Assembly (NCBI GenBank): GCA_045661345.1
Contig: JAZRFM010000012.1
Location: 1-64,000 of the forward strand
From: RUG12461 sp045661345
GTDB lineage: Bacteria > Bacillota > Clostridia > Lachnospirales > Lachnospiraceae
Length of the DNA: 64,000 nt
Direction: 5' to 3'
Below are positions 32,492 to 41,814 of the stretch, piece by piece. A program made the position numbers and the translations under genes. Position 1 is the stretch's first letter. The number at the start of each line of letters is the position of its first letter. Below the pieces are notes generated by a model, which was not told where the DNA came from, did not search any database, and saw nothing but the letters and a program-made list of their open reading frames with translations.

Positions 32492-32564
32492 AGCGACAGA
32501 CGGGGCTCGAACCCGCGGTCTCGACCTTGGCAAGGTCGCGCGTTACCAACTACGCCACTGTCGC
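32492..32564 (-). tRNA. tRNA-Gly (anticodon GCC)
   Basis: 73 nt on the minus strand. Acceptor stem GCGACAG / CTGTCGC with discriminator T, D-arm with GTAGTTGGTAAC, anticodon loop TTGCCAA in the stem CGACC/GGTCG, T-arm GCGGGTTCGAGCCCCGT. The CCA end is not encoded. The terminator follows with no gap. tRNA 3' ends are common integration sites and the odd array lies on this side. Confidence 0.95.
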
Positions 32565-32614
32565 ATACGTCTTTCCCGACGCAAAAAGTATCATACTATG
32601 TCCCGATACGTTTG

Positions 32615-33223
32615 TCAAGCATAAAAATCCAGCAGCTGTTCCAGCTTCCGGCAGGTCGATTCCCGATCCGTATAGCGGATAGCCTGCAGCCCGCAGCTTT
32701 GCGCCCCTGTGACATTTTCCTCCATATCGTCTATGAATGCGGTTTCTTCCGGGATGAGCCGGTATTTGTCACAGATGGCACGATAGATCGCAGGATCCGG
32801 TTTCAGCAGATGTACCTCATAAGAGAAAACCCCGCCATCCATCTCCTTGAGGAAGCACAGCGCCTGTGGATTCTGCGTGCGGAGGCGGCAGGAATAATTG
32901 GACAGATAAAAGACCTGTAATCCACGCGCCTTCAGGGAACGGATCCATGGGATCGCCGTATCCCGGAGTCTTACCGTTTGACCCACATCCTTCATGACAA
33001 GACGGATTTCCTCCGCAAGATCCGGGTCGCATTCCGTCATTTTCAGAATGACCTCTTCGTCCGGCAGAACACCGCGGTCAAACTCTATCCAAAGCCTGCT
33101 TTCCCAAACCGCTTTCTCAACCCGGCGGATGGTCTCCCCGTCGCTGAACAGGGAGTGGATGTATCCGTCCCAGTCGAAGTCCACAAGCACATTGCCGATA
33201 TCAAAGATTACACTTTTTATCAT
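32615..33223 (-). CDS. HAD-family hydrolase (subfamily IA)
   Basis: 202 residues from ATG 33223 with AGGGCGGG upstream. Motif I is FDIGNVLVDFD (7-17), motif II FYLSNYS, motif III LLKPDPAIY (Lys) and motif IV FIDDMEENV. This is the epoxide-hydrolase-N-like/phosphoglycolate-phosphatase-like type; a phosphatase on a small substrate is likely but the substrate is unknown. A longer reading from 33298 lacks a ribosome site. Confidence 0.87.
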   Translation of the reverse strand: MIKSVIFDIGNVLVDFDWDGYIHSLFSDGETIRRVEKAVWESRLWIEFDRGVLPDEEVILKMTECDPDLAEEIRLVMKDVGQTVRLRDTAIPWIRSLKARGLQVFYLSNYSCRLRTQNPQALCFLKEMDGGVFSYEVHLLKPDPAIYRAICDKYRLIPEETAFIDDMEENVTGAQSCGLQAIRYTDRESTCRKLEQLLDFYA

Positions 33224-33366
33224 TGAGTTTCCCGCCCTCTGAAATATATGGTATGATAGATGTAAGATGTTAAGAATGCAGCTTTCAGCCGCTCGCAACC
33301 GGCTCGAATGGATGCGAATGCATTCGTTTCCTGCTGCTTCTGTCGCAGTTCCCAGGGAGGATCGCC

Positions 33367-34266
33367 ATGGTCATCTTCATCGTACCTGTTATCGTTATTG
33401 CCGTCCTGTTTTTCGTCCTTTCTTTTATCCTTGCACATAATGCTGTGTATGGAAGACGCCAGACCCTGGAGCAGTCCTGGACCTGGCAGCAGGATCATTC
33501 GGCCGGCAGCCGTGCCTTCAAAAGAACGGATCTCACCGACTATACCGTCACGGGCCCTGATCACTATGTATATCATGTTTCCTATCTCCCCACCCCCGGC
33601 GAGTCGGATCTCTATGTGATCCTGGCGCACGGCTATACCGACACACGCTACGGTATGATGAAGTATGCGCCCTTTTATCATGAGCTCGGTTTCCACTGCG
33701 TCATGTTCGACGAGCGTGGTCACGGGGAGAATGAGCCCATTCCCTGCAGCTATGGCATTCGTGAAACGGAAGGACTGCTTGCGGTACTGGATGACACCCG
33801 GAAACGCTTCGGATCCGGGATTCGCATCGGCTTCCACGGAGAATCTCTCGGCGGTGCCACAGTCCTGACTTCTCTGAAGTATCACCCTGAGATCGATTTT
33901 GTTGTGGATGACTGCGGGTTTGCAGCCCTGATCCCCATCATCAAAATCGCTTTACGAAACTTCGGCATCCCCCGTTTTATGGTGTATCCGGCCTCTCTGG
34001 TCTCCTCCATCCTCTATAAAGTCGACTTCCGGAAAGCGCGTCCCATCGACGCTGTCGCCGGCAACCAGATTCCGCTTCTGATCATGCACGGTGCCGAGGA
34101 CGACTTTATCCTGCCGGAAAACAGCGCACAGGTCAAGGATACCACCGCAGGCTATGCCACACTGCACTTTTTCCCGGGAGCCGGTCATGCACTGAGCGCC
34201 ATCATCGATCCCGACCGGTATCTGACATTGCTACGGGAATTCTTCACGGAAATCCATCTGATGTGA
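33367..34266 (+). CDS. Membrane-anchored alpha/beta hydrolase
   Basis: 299 residues. One N-terminal membrane segment (about 2-24), then an alpha/beta hydrolase domain with oxyanion-side LAHGYTDTRYG, nucleophile elbow GFHGESLGG (Ser in G-x-S-x-G), acid in MHGAEDDFILPE and the final His in GAGHALS. It is probably a surface esterase or peptidase of the family once called cell surface hydrolase; substrate unknown. Ribosome site AGGGAGG. Divergent from the HAD gene. Confidence 0.87.
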   Translation: MVIFIVPVIVIAVLFFVLSFILAHNAVYGRRQTLEQSWTWQQDHSAGSRAFKRTDLTDYTVTGPDHYVYHVSYLPTPGESDLYVILAHGYTDTRYGMMKYAPFYHELGFHCVMFDERGHGENEPIPCSYGIRETEGLLAVLDDTRKRFGSGIRIGFHGESLGGATVLTSLKYHPEIDFVVDDCGFAALIPIIKIALRNFGIPRFMVYPASLVSSILYKVDFRKARPIDAVAGNQIPLLIMHGAEDDFILPENSAQVKDTTAGYATLHFFPGAGHALSAIIDPDRYLTLLREFFTEIHLM

Positions 34267-34325
34267 TGTCCCCGTCAGAGCTCATCCGGCCGGGATTCAC
34301 GATAAGGAACTGTTACAGAATAACC

Positions 34326-36014
34326 TCACACAGACCGCGCTTTCTTCGTTCGCACCTTCATTTCATACATGCGTTCATCCGCTGCTTTATAGATCTGCTC
34401 CGCGGTAGCGCCCGGCATTTCATGTCTGGATACGACACCGTAGGAAGCACTGATCTCATACGGTCCCTCCCGGGAAGCTTTTTCCTCTTCGCTCTCCATT
34501 TGTTTTATCGCCTCTTCGATCACGCTCCGATCCACGTTCCGAAGCACCACCGCAAATTCATCTCCCCCCATCCGGATCACGGTGCCGATATCCGAAAAGG
34601 TATTGCTGAGAATATCCGCAAAGCCCTTGATCAGCCGGTCTCCCTGCACATGCCCGAAGGTGTCATTCACCTTCTTGAGTCCGTTCAGATCCAGATTGAT
34701 CAGGGTATAGTCCTCCTCGCCGGCATCACATTCCGCAAACAGCTTTTCGCTCATGGAGCGATTGTAAAGGTTCGTTAATGTGTCCTGATAGGCCAGCCGT
34801 GTCAGGGTCTCCTTTTCCGTGGCATCAATAATGCTCCCGTACAGTCCGATCAGATAGCTGATGATCAGCAGCAGAACAAAGATCAGAACGCCGAAGGGGA
34901 GGATGCTTGCGTCCATGATCTCCCGGTCCGGCATCAGATATTTCTGGACATTAAACCGCGCAATATCCACAACACCGGCAATCAGGATTTCCAGCAGCGC
35001 AAGATTCAGCACGCGGTCCTGAGGCGGGCTGTTTCTCCTGAATCCGACGCTCGCAAGCAGCATACCCACTGCGGCCATCACTGCCAGGATATGGAAGATC
35101 GTGATCGATTCCGGGAAGAAAACGATACCGGAAAAATGCAGAATGGTGGTCGTAAGCGCAAACACCAAAATCAGGATAAACACCAGCTTCAAAATGGTGC
35201 GTTTCCACCGCGGCGCTTTTTTTCTGAGGAACAGCATAAGCAGCAGAAGGGGAAGCATGGCATAGTAAAGGGCCATGTATTCCGTCGCTGTATTGAAGGA
35301 AAGGTCAACGGAATAAAACTGGATGATTTTGGTATTGCAGAGTGCCCAATACCCGATCAGAATGCTAAGTACACCGATATGCACCAGGGGGATCAGGTTC
35401 GACCTTTGGATCTGGGCCAAAAGCCCGAGAAATGTGAGAATCACCCCGAGTGTAAACAGAAAAATGCAGCAGCAGATGGAGACAATGTTGCGATCATAAA
35501 ACTCCTCATAGGCGTAGGCGGTCTGCAGAATGGTCACGGGCGGAATATCAGACATGGCGCCGTTTGCGCAGGCCATCAGCTCAATCCGGATCTCTTTGCC
35601 TGCCGCATCCGTCGGAAGCTGGATAAAATGATAGCCGCTTCCCACAAACCTTCCCTGCTCCGCCAGATCAAGACCGTATGAATACAGCGTTTCGCCATCC
35701 ATGGTCACCTTGACCGTGCTGAGATAAAGAAGCACACGAATAGATGCCACCTCCGGGATCTCTTCCGGGATACGGCATTTCATCAAGATTTTTTCTCCCA
35801 GTGCAGTCGGTTTTTTGAATGCAAAGGTATTCAGATCACAATCCGAAAAGGTCTCCTCTCCCACCGTGATCTCCCATCCTCTGTCAAGAGGAACCACCTC
35901 CTGATAGCTCATATTCAAAAGATGGATCGAATAAGCATACCAGATCAACGCTGTCAGAAACAGGGGAAGAAAGATCAGCGTAAGGATAACCCTGCCGAGG
36001 AACTGTTTCTTCAT
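34326..36014 (-). CDS. Diguanylate cyclase with 7TM sensor region
   Basis: 562 residues. An N-terminal membrane helix and extracytoplasmic beta-rich domain (about 30-180, 7TMR-DISM-extracellular type) is followed by about seven membrane segments (185-390), a short coiled coil and a GGDEF domain. The active-site MGGDEFAVV is intact, and LTNLYNRSMSEKL marks the domain start. No inhibitory RxxD is evident immediately before GGDEF. It should make cyclic di-GMP. Its first base is shared with the last base of the SseB-like gene, so the two are co-transcribed. Confidence 0.9.
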   Translation of the reverse strand: MKKQFLGRVILTLIFLPLFLTALIWYAYSIHLLNMSYQEVVPLDRGWEITVGEETFSDCDLNTFAFKKPTALGEKILMKCRIPEEIPEVASIRVLLYLSTVKVTMDGETLYSYGLDLAEQGRFVGSGYHFIQLPTDAAGKEIRIELMACANGAMSDIPPVTILQTAYAYEEFYDRNIVSICCCIFLFTLGVILTFLGLLAQIQRSNLIPLVHIGVLSILIGYWALCNTKIIQFYSVDLSFNTATEYMALYYAMLPLLLLMLFLRKKAPRWKRTILKLVFILILVFALTTTILHFSGIVFFPESITIFHILAVMAAVGMLLASVGFRRNSPPQDRVLNLALLEILIAGVVDIARFNVQKYLMPDREIMDASILPFGVLIFVLLLIISYLIGLYGSIIDATEKETLTRLAYQDTLTNLYNRSMSEKLFAECDAGEEDYTLINLDLNGLKKVNDTFGHVQGDRLIKGFADILSNTFSDIGTVIRMGGDEFAVVLRNVDRSVIEEAIKQMESEEEKASREGPYEISASYGVVSRHEMPGATAEQIYKAADERMYEMKVRTKKARSV

Positions 36015-36973
36015 CAGTTCCCTCCGTTATGATAAAAATCAAACAGATCCAGCATTCTCTGCAATTCCGCGCCTTCTGTCGGTGCTTCCCCGATGTCCTC
36101 GTATCTGCCGTCCGCAGTAATCCTGCCAATCTTGTGAACGTCTTTCTCCTGCGTCAGTTCAATCGTATAGTAATCAGCCCTGTTTTCCTCTTCCGCATAC
36201 AGGACATAGGCGCGCATCGCAACGGGCTGCGGCACCTTGACCGGCGGGAGATCCAGACGGATCAGAAGCAGGCCCTCCCGGATAGAGAGTGCCATCACGG
36301 AAAAATCCGATTCCGGATAAGGACAATCCGCCGGGTTTTTGTATACCCTCTCATACTGTGCTCTTAAAACCTTTTCCTGATCAGCACAAAGGGCATCCGT
36401 AAAAGCCCTGGGATCCGCAAAAAGAGCCTTTGGCATCAGTTCCGTCTCCACCTTTCGCCGGAAAAAAGCCTTGGCCTGCTCCGGTGTCATCTGAAGCTTG
36501 CCCCCCGGTCCCACAGCGCCTGCCGCTTTTCGTTTCGCCTCGTCTTCCTTCAGCGCTTTCAAAAGGGGCTCCCGTAAAATCACATTCTGCTTAAACGGGT
36601 TCACGGCGATCCCGTTGATGATGGGATTGCTGATTGCCATGGTAACAAGCGCCATAAAAGGCATATTGATCACCACCTGCGGTTTCGGATCCGCAGGGAT
36701 CAGCTCCTGCGCGATATAGGCCGGGAAAAAAGTCTCTCCGTCTTTGTTCTTCATGATGGCAGGCAGCGGATTCAGCCCCTTCGGCAGCTGCAGACGCTCG
36801 CCCGGATTCGGCGGCTTCGGCAGTGCGGAGAGATCCGTCCCCGGCGGAAACACGCCCGGCAGAAACACCGTCGTGCCAAGCAGTGCATTCACCATATTGA
36901 TTTTGTTTTCACGGCTCTGATCCTGTAAAAAAGCATCCAGCAGCCGGTTCAGTGCTTCCTGTTTCTCGTTCAT
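36014..36973 (-). CDS. SseB-family protein
   Basis: 319 residues, cytosolic. The N-terminal half has the SseB pattern (MVNALLGTTVFLPGVFPPGT; GETFFPAYIAQEL; INMPFMALVTMAISNPIING with AVNPF), while the second half carries a further SseB C-terminal-like domain. The name comes from serine-sensitivity genes in enterics; its molecular role is not established. A Pro-rich stretch (LPKPPNPGERLQLPKGLNPL) separates early elements. It is immediately upstream of the diguanylate cyclase. Confidence 0.78.
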   Translation of the reverse strand: MNEKQEALNRLLDAFLQDQSRENKINMVNALLGTTVFLPGVFPPGTDLSALPKPPNPGERLQLPKGLNPLPAIMKNKDGETFFPAYIAQELIPADPKPQVVINMPFMALVTMAISNPIINGIAVNPFKQNVILREPLLKALKEDEAKRKAAGAVGPGGKLQMTPEQAKAFFRRKVETELMPKALFADPRAFTDALCADQEKVLRAQYERVYKNPADCPYPESDFSVMALSIREGLLLIRLDLPPVKVPQPVAMRAYVLYAEEENRADYYTIELTQEKDVHKIGRITADGRYEDIGEAPTEGAELQRMLDLFDFYHNGGN

Positions 36974-37082
36974 TCTGTCTTTTCTCCTCTATGAATAATC
37001 TCCCGTTCCCTGTCAATGCTCCGTAGGGACACAATGATGTCAAGGTCAAAAGCTCTGTGCGATGAAATCGTGTACGCAGGGT

Positions 37083-38303
37083 TCAAAAACTGATCGTCAC
37101 GATATTCTGCGTCAGATCCTCGGGATAGTGAAACCCGGTAATCCCCGGACAATAATCGGCAATATGCTGCTCCGTAATAAAATACTGGAAGGCCCGGTCT
37201 GTCAGCTCCCGTGTGGAAAACTTCACGGAAACCGGCACACGGCCCGAAAACCAGGCACGGGAAATGATCTCCCCCACTGCGTCCGGATCCCAGTCGGAAA
37301 AATATAATCCTTCTTTAACAAAATAATTATCAGCCGTGGCAGTGCAGATCGGAAGGTCAAACTTTTCCGTTGCATGATGGGTGCGGTCTATTTCTTCGGT
37401 GGTTACATTCAGATAATCGTAGAAGATAAAATCATCTCCAATATCGGCCTCCCCGGTAAACGCCGCATTGCCCCATGTGGTATCCACATAATAATAATCG
37501 CCGTCCAGCCTGACGAGGTTCCACGCATGATGGTCGCTATCCGCGATCCCGGTAATCACGGCACTTTCTATGCCGAGCTGCTGCAAAAGGTACTGGGTTG
37601 CACAGGCATATCCCTGGCATACCGTGCTGCGGTAGACAAAAACGCTGATGATGTTCTGATTTTCGGGCGCGTTCAGATCGTAATCCACATTATGCAGCAG
37701 GGTCTCAAAGACATATTTTGCCTTTTCGTAATCTGATGCCGCCAGTGAGCAGCCGGAAAGCATCTGTTCCACCGATGCATCAATGCTGCGCTGCATCACC
37801 ATGCGCTCTTCCAGATCCATGGAGTAGTTCGGCGCAAACTCCAGTTCCGTCACTTCCCCCTGCACGGAGTAAGTCGTGTATACGTAGTTTTCCACCCAGA
37901 ACAGCCCGCCATAATCCGCACGTACCGCTTCGTAGGCAAGCTCCAGAACATCCTGATCCTTTGTGCTGACAGCAATCTTGGTATCGTGGGAAAGAATGCA
38001 GTTTAAAATCTCATCGTAGACAACCTGCACTTCCGGTGAAAGTGAGCGGTAGGCATACCCCCTGTCAGGCCCCTCCTCCTGCTCCGTTACAACCGGTTCC
38101 GGCGGCGTCTGCTCTGTGACAGACGGTACAGGCTCAGGGTCCTCCACAGCTTCGGAGACCTGTTCCGTCACCCTCGCAGCGGATTCTGTCGCAGACCGTT
38201 GCAGGATCGACGACAGCGATTCTCTTTCTTCTTCAGGAAATCCGCAGGAAGCGCAAAGAAGAAGCACAAACAGCAGGCAGATTCCGGCTTTCCCCTTTTT
38301 CAT
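37083..38303 (-). CDS. Transglutaminase-like lipoprotein
   Basis: 406 residues from ATG 38303. Signal peptide ends Leu-Cys-Ala-Ser-Cys; an acidic Pro/Glu/Thr linker follows (VEDPEPVPSVTEQTPPEPVV). The transglutaminase/protease-like catalytic triad is complete: Cys in STVCQGYA, His in SDHHAWNLV and Asp in YYVDTTWGN. Such surface proteins are thought to act as cysteine proteases or cross-linkers on the cell wall. No partner gene is adjacent. Confidence 0.85.
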   Translation of the reverse strand: MKKGKAGICLLFVLLLCASCGFPEEERESLSSILQRSATESAARVTEQVSEAVEDPEPVPSVTEQTPPEPVVTEQEEGPDRGYAYRSLSPEVQVVYDEILNCILSHDTKIAVSTKDQDVLELAYEAVRADYGGLFWVENYVYTTYSVQGEVTELEFAPNYSMDLEERMVMQRSIDASVEQMLSGCSLAASDYEKAKYVFETLLHNVDYDLNAPENQNIISVFVYRSTVCQGYACATQYLLQQLGIESAVITGIADSDHHAWNLVRLDGDYYYVDTTWGNAAFTGEADIGDDFIFYDYLNVTTEEIDRTHHATEKFDLPICTATADNYFVKEGLYFSDWDPDAVGEIISRAWFSGRVPVSVKFSTRELTDRAFQYFITEQHIADYCPGITGFHYPEDLTQNIVTISF

Positions 38304-38407
38304 AGAACCCCCAAACAATCTTTCGGTATTTTCGTGCGGAAACACTGTCCGCAGTACTTCCCTTTTTGTATTCTACTATAGATGAGCTTTTTTTGCCACA
38401 AAATCCC

Positions 38408-38436
38408 TTGTCCCTGATTTCGGTAATCACTATAAT
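38408..38436 (+). promoter_or_regulatory. Promoter of the DUF5721-like gene
   Basis: TTGTCC (38408-38413), 17-bp spacer, TATAAT (38431-38436). The -10 ends 7 nt before ATG 38444, so the transcript would start at the start codon. Confidence 0.65.
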
Positions 38437-38443
38437 GGTATCT

Positions 38444-38950
38444 ATGATCGCATTATCCATGGAAAACCGCAGACAGTTTATGGGATGTCTCCTTACAACG
38501 GATGTTTTTGACGGCTTTCATATCAGCGAAGCCGTGATCCGGACGGGGGTGACGTTTTCTGTCGATACGCATCTGACAGAGGGGTTCTACAGTCCCGAAG
38601 AGCTGGAATCCCTGCATCTTCAGGAGCATGAGCCGCTCCCCTTTTCGATGATGCGGCAGACCTTCTATCACCTGATCCGCGGTACGCATACTCCTCTGTT
38701 CTTCAGGTTTGTCCTGATGCTTTCTCCCACGGATGCGGCAGATCTCCTGCGAAAAGCGGATAACGGGATGACGGCAGCCGATATCAACGGTTTTTTTCTG
38801 AATCTCACCTTTCAGAACGGGGAAATCCGTGTCACCACGGCGATCAGTTACCGTTCCTTTCCCGCGGATCACTCCGCTGACCGCATCTGGGATCTGTCCG
38901 TAAAACAGCTCTTCGAAAAAAACGGACTCATTTTTGAAGAAATCGGTTGA
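38444..38950 (+). CDS. DUF5721-like protein of unknown function
   Basis: 168 residues from ATG 38444 (MIALSMENRRQFMGCLLTTD). The pattern F-M-x-x-L-L-T-T-D-x-F-D, the strand-rich VTFSVDTHLTEGFYSPEE and the FYHLIRGTHTPLFFRFVLML segment match a family found almost only in Lachnospiraceae and relatives. Function unknown. No ribosome site is visible and the -10 box is 7 nt away, so a leaderless mRNA is likely. ATG 38459 is an alternative start. Confidence 0.75.
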   Translation: MIALSMENRRQFMGCLLTTDVFDGFHISEAVIRTGVTFSVDTHLTEGFYSPEELESLHLQEHEPLPFSMMRQTFYHLIRGTHTPLFFRFVLMLSPTDAADLLRKADNGMTAADINGFFLNLTFQNGEIRVTTAISYRSFPADHSADRIWDLSVKQLFEKNGLIFEEIG

Positions 38951-39036
38951 AAATCCTCACTCCTTATGGTACGCTTTCCATGTGTGTGAAAGCATGCGCG
39001 GCAACTCGTTAATTGTTTTATTTGGAGGTTATTGTA

Positions 39037-39237
39037 ATGAAAGGCACTGTAAAGTGGTTCAACAGACAGAAGGGCTATGGATTCATCTCCGATGAAAGCG
39101 GCAAGGATGTGTTCGTACACTATTCCGGCATCAACATGGAAGGCTTTAAGGATCTCCCGGAAGGTGCATCTGTTGAATTCGACATCACCGAGGGTGAAAA
39201 GGGACCGCAGGCAAGCAATGTCACTGTGATCCAGTAA
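39037..39237 (+). CDS. Cold-shock protein (CspA family)
   Basis: 66 residues. It shows both RNA-binding motifs, KGYGFIS and VFVHYSG, in a single OB fold, full length for the family. ATG 39037 has TTTGGAGG in front. It acts as a single-strand RNA/DNA chaperone. A strong terminator lies about 100 nt downstream. Confidence 0.95.
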   Translation: MKGTVKWFNRQKGYGFISDESGKDVFVHYSGINMEGFKDLPEGASVEFDITEGEKGPQASNVTVIQ

Positions 39238-39338
39238 GTTTCAATGATCCCTGTTCCCAAACACTACCTTTCTTTTTTATATCTGATCGATGTAGATGGA
39301 ACTAGATAGTATGTTGCTAACAGACCGATGAAACGAAA

Positions 39339-39369
39339 GAACCTGCCGGTTTTCGGCAGGTTCTTTTTC
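39339..39369 (+). terminator. Intrinsic terminator downstream of csp and clpX
   Basis: GAACCTGCCG-GTTTT-CGGCAGGTTC followed by TTTTTC. It also lies just past the clpX stop (39401, minus strand), where the reverse reading ends in TTTCG and is less ideal. Confidence 0.85.
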
Positions 39370-39400
39370 TGACCTTCTTCCCTGTCTGCGGCGGGATATC

Positions 39401-40960
39401 TCAGCCGTGCGCAACGATCCCGGTGGTGCCCCGCATCGTGATAATCGGCCCGCCCTTTTTCTCGATATAGTCTTCCGTAATCGTGACAATCCCGATCTCG
39501 TCATCCTTCGGGATCTCATACATGATATCCAGCATGAATTCCTCTATGATAGCACGGAGCGCCCGCGCTCCCACCTTACGCTCTTTCGCTTTTTTTGCGA
39601 TGGCACGCACGGCGTCTTCGGTAAAGATCAGCTTTACCTCGTCCAATGACAGAAGCTTTTCATACTGCTTCAGCAACGCATTTTTCGGCTCCGTCAGAAT
39701 CTGTACGAGCATATCCTCCGTAAGCGCCTCCAAAGAAAACAGAATCGGAAGTCTGCCGATAAACTCGGGGATCATGCCGTATTGCCGCACATCTTCCGTC
39801 GTCACCTGCTGCAGCAGGTTCTCCTCCTTATCGTACTTATCCTTGAGATCCGCCTGGAATCCCACGGAGGCATTTTTATTTAATCTTTCTTTAATTATAT
39901 CCTCCATGTCAGGAAATGCGCCGCCGCAGATAAACAGAATGTTTTTCGTATTCACGGTCACCATCGGCACCATGGCATTTTTACTGGAGGCTCCCACGGG
40001 CACTTCCACCTCTGCGCCTTCCAGAAGCTTTAACATTCCCTGCTGCACCGACTCGCCGCTCACATCCCGCTGGTTGGTATTGCGCTTTTTGGCAATTTTA
40101 TCGATCTCATCGATGAAGATGATCCCCGTCTCTGCTTTTTCCACATCGTTGTCCGCAGCCGCCAGCAGCTTGCTGACCACACTCTCGATATCATCACCGA
40201 TATAGCCGGCTTCGGTCAGACTCGTCGCATCGGTAATGGCAAGGGGTACATTCAAAAGACGCGCCAGTGTCTGTACCAGATAGGTCTTGCCGCATCCTGT
40301 CGGCCCGATCATCAGCATGTTGGATTTGCCGATCTCGATATCATCCATATGCTCCGTCGCGACACGTTTATAGTGGTTGTAAACCGCTACGGACATGATT
40401 TTTTTGGCATATTCCTGACCGATCACATATTCATCAAGCCTTGCTTTGATCACATGAGGGGCGGGGATGTCCTTCAGCTCTATGGCGGGCTTTTCGTCCT
40501 TTTTCTCTTTCTTTTTCTTGACACGGCGGGGCTGCGCCATCCCCATCATGCCCTGGAGGTCAGCAAGATTGATCATGCTGATATTGGGGAACCCCATATG
40601 GGGAGCGCCCTGGCGCGCATTCCCCCCGGCGCCGTCCTCCGGTGCAGGGCTTTCCGCTCCCTCCTCCGGACCTGCTTCCGGTGGATTCTTGCCTGGCTCC
40701 TTCTCGCCGGCATCCTGATTCTGCGGGGGGTTCGTATTGTTCTGGATCGCCCCCGGATTCATCATGTCTCCGAAATTGAACCCCATATGGCTCATCTGAT
40801 CAAAGGTTTTTTGCATGCAGTCATTGCAGATGCAAAAATCCCCCTGAATCTGAATCATCCGCCCCGCTTTGCTCTCCGGGCGGCGGCAGACGTAACAGAT
40901 CTTCTCATATTCTTCTGTATCGCTTTCCGGCTTGATTTCTCTGATTTCATCGTCGCTCAT
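39401..40960 (-). CDS. clpX: ATP-dependent Clp protease ATPase subunit ClpX
   Basis: 519 residues, about 90-100 more than typical ClpX. An N-terminal zinc-binding domain (Cys22, Cys25, Cys45, Cys48) is followed by an unusually long low-complexity Asn/Pro/Glu/Gly linker (about 55-165), then the AAA+ domain: Walker A GPTGCGKT (219-226), Walker B IIFIDEIDKI, sensor region and the ClpX C-terminal domain. It unfolds substrates for ClpP. The clpP gene is not adjacent. It follows lepB by 44 nt. Confidence 0.93.
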   Translation of the reverse strand: MSDDEIREIKPESDTEEYEKICYVCRRPESKAGRMIQIQGDFCICNDCMQKTFDQMSHMGFNFGDMMNPGAIQNNTNPPQNQDAGEKEPGKNPPEAGPEEGAESPAPEDGAGGNARQGAPHMGFPNISMINLADLQGMMGMAQPRRVKKKKEKKDEKPAIELKDIPAPHVIKARLDEYVIGQEYAKKIMSVAVYNHYKRVATEHMDDIEIGKSNMLMIGPTGCGKTYLVQTLARLLNVPLAITDATSLTEAGYIGDDIESVVSKLLAAADNDVEKAETGIIFIDEIDKIAKKRNTNQRDVSGESVQQGMLKLLEGAEVEVPVGASSKNAMVPMVTVNTKNILFICGGAFPDMEDIIKERLNKNASVGFQADLKDKYDKEENLLQQVTTEDVRQYGMIPEFIGRLPILFSLEALTEDMLVQILTEPKNALLKQYEKLLSLDEVKLIFTEDAVRAIAKKAKERKVGARALRAIIEEFMLDIMYEIPKDDEIGIVTITEDYIEKKGGPIITMRGTTGIVAHG

Positions 40961-41004
40961 GATGGTTCCTCCTCATCATACAGTGAACGCATTCCATTTG
41001 TTGT

Positions 41005-41613
41005 TTATAACTTCCCAATATGCGGATAATACTTGAAGATCGCTTTTCCGAGTATCTGTTTCCGGTTCACAAAAGAGTAGTCATATGCTTCCTCTTCCGT
41101 CAGGGCAACCCCGGTTCTAAGCGCCTCCTCCGGCCAGAATCTGGCATCCATCGAATGATTCCGGTTGTCTCCGAGTACGAAGTACGAATCCTCCGGTACT
41201 TCGTAATAATAACCGTCATTGGCAACCACCCACTGCTCCGGCAGATAGTCCTCCACCAGCGGTGTATCGCTGCCGTTAATGAAAATCTCACCGTCCCTGA
41301 TCTCCACCGTCTCACCGGGCAATCCGATCACCCGCTTGATAAACTTATCCCGGGGATTCACAGGATACCGGAAGATGATCACGTCCCCCCGCTCCGGCTC
41401 CGAGAAAAGATAGGACAGCCGAAAGCCCACAAGCCGATCTCCGGGATCAATGAGGCTTACCATGGAAGAGGTGGGCACCTCCGCGTTCACGATCACAAAT
41501 GTCTTGATACATACTGTCAGGAGAACCGCAAATAGGATAACCTTAACCCATTCCCAGATTTCTTTTTTCAGATCCAGCGGTTCCCGCTCTTTTCTCTCGT
41601 TTTCCATAAGCAA
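41005..41613 (-). CDS. lepB: Signal peptidase I
   Basis: 202 residues from TTG 41613, or 200 from ATG 41607. A cytosolic N-terminus, one membrane segment (about 24-43), the catalytic Ser in VPTSSM (Ser50) and Lys in RDKFIKRVIGLPGE (Lys93), and the GDNRNHSMDAR box make a complete S26 peptidase that removes export signals. No ribosome site precedes either start; TATAAT at 41624-41619 would give a leader of only a few bases. Confidence 0.93.
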   Translation of the reverse strand: MLMENERKEREPLDLKKEIWEWVKVILFAVLLTVCIKTFVIVNAEVPTSSMVSLIDPGDRLVGFRLSYLFSEPERGDVIIFRYPVNPRDKFIKRVIGLPGETVEIRDGEIFINGSDTPLVEDYLPEQWVVANDGYYYEVPEDSYFVLGDNRNHSMDARFWPEEALRTGVALTEEEAYDYSFVNRKQILGKAIFKYYPHIGKL

Positions 41614-41760
41614 ATGCTATTATATCACAAAAATCCCCCTTTTCCATTTGTTTATAAAACTTTTACTTTTTTCCGGATTCCGGGAAGCGGATCCGACAGC
41701 TTTCTTTTTCATTTAATTTTACCGGAACGGTATCTCTATAATATATCCCGTCCTTAAGGC

Positions 41761-41789
41761 TTGTTTTTTTCCGCAAAAACGTCTATGAT
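41761..41789 (+). promoter_or_regulatory. Promoter of asnA
   Basis: TTGTTT (41761-41766), 17-bp spacer, TATGAT (41784-41789), with the ATG 26 nt further on and AAAGGAGA as ribosome site. Confidence 0.6.
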
Positions 41790-41814
41790 GAAAAATCATG
41801 AAAGGAGACAACCT

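Noticed and set aside
32315..32920. A 201-residue open frame over the GC island and tRNA
   Set aside because: It runs through a tRNA gene and its terminator and overlaps the HAD gene on the other strand; composition follows the GC island.
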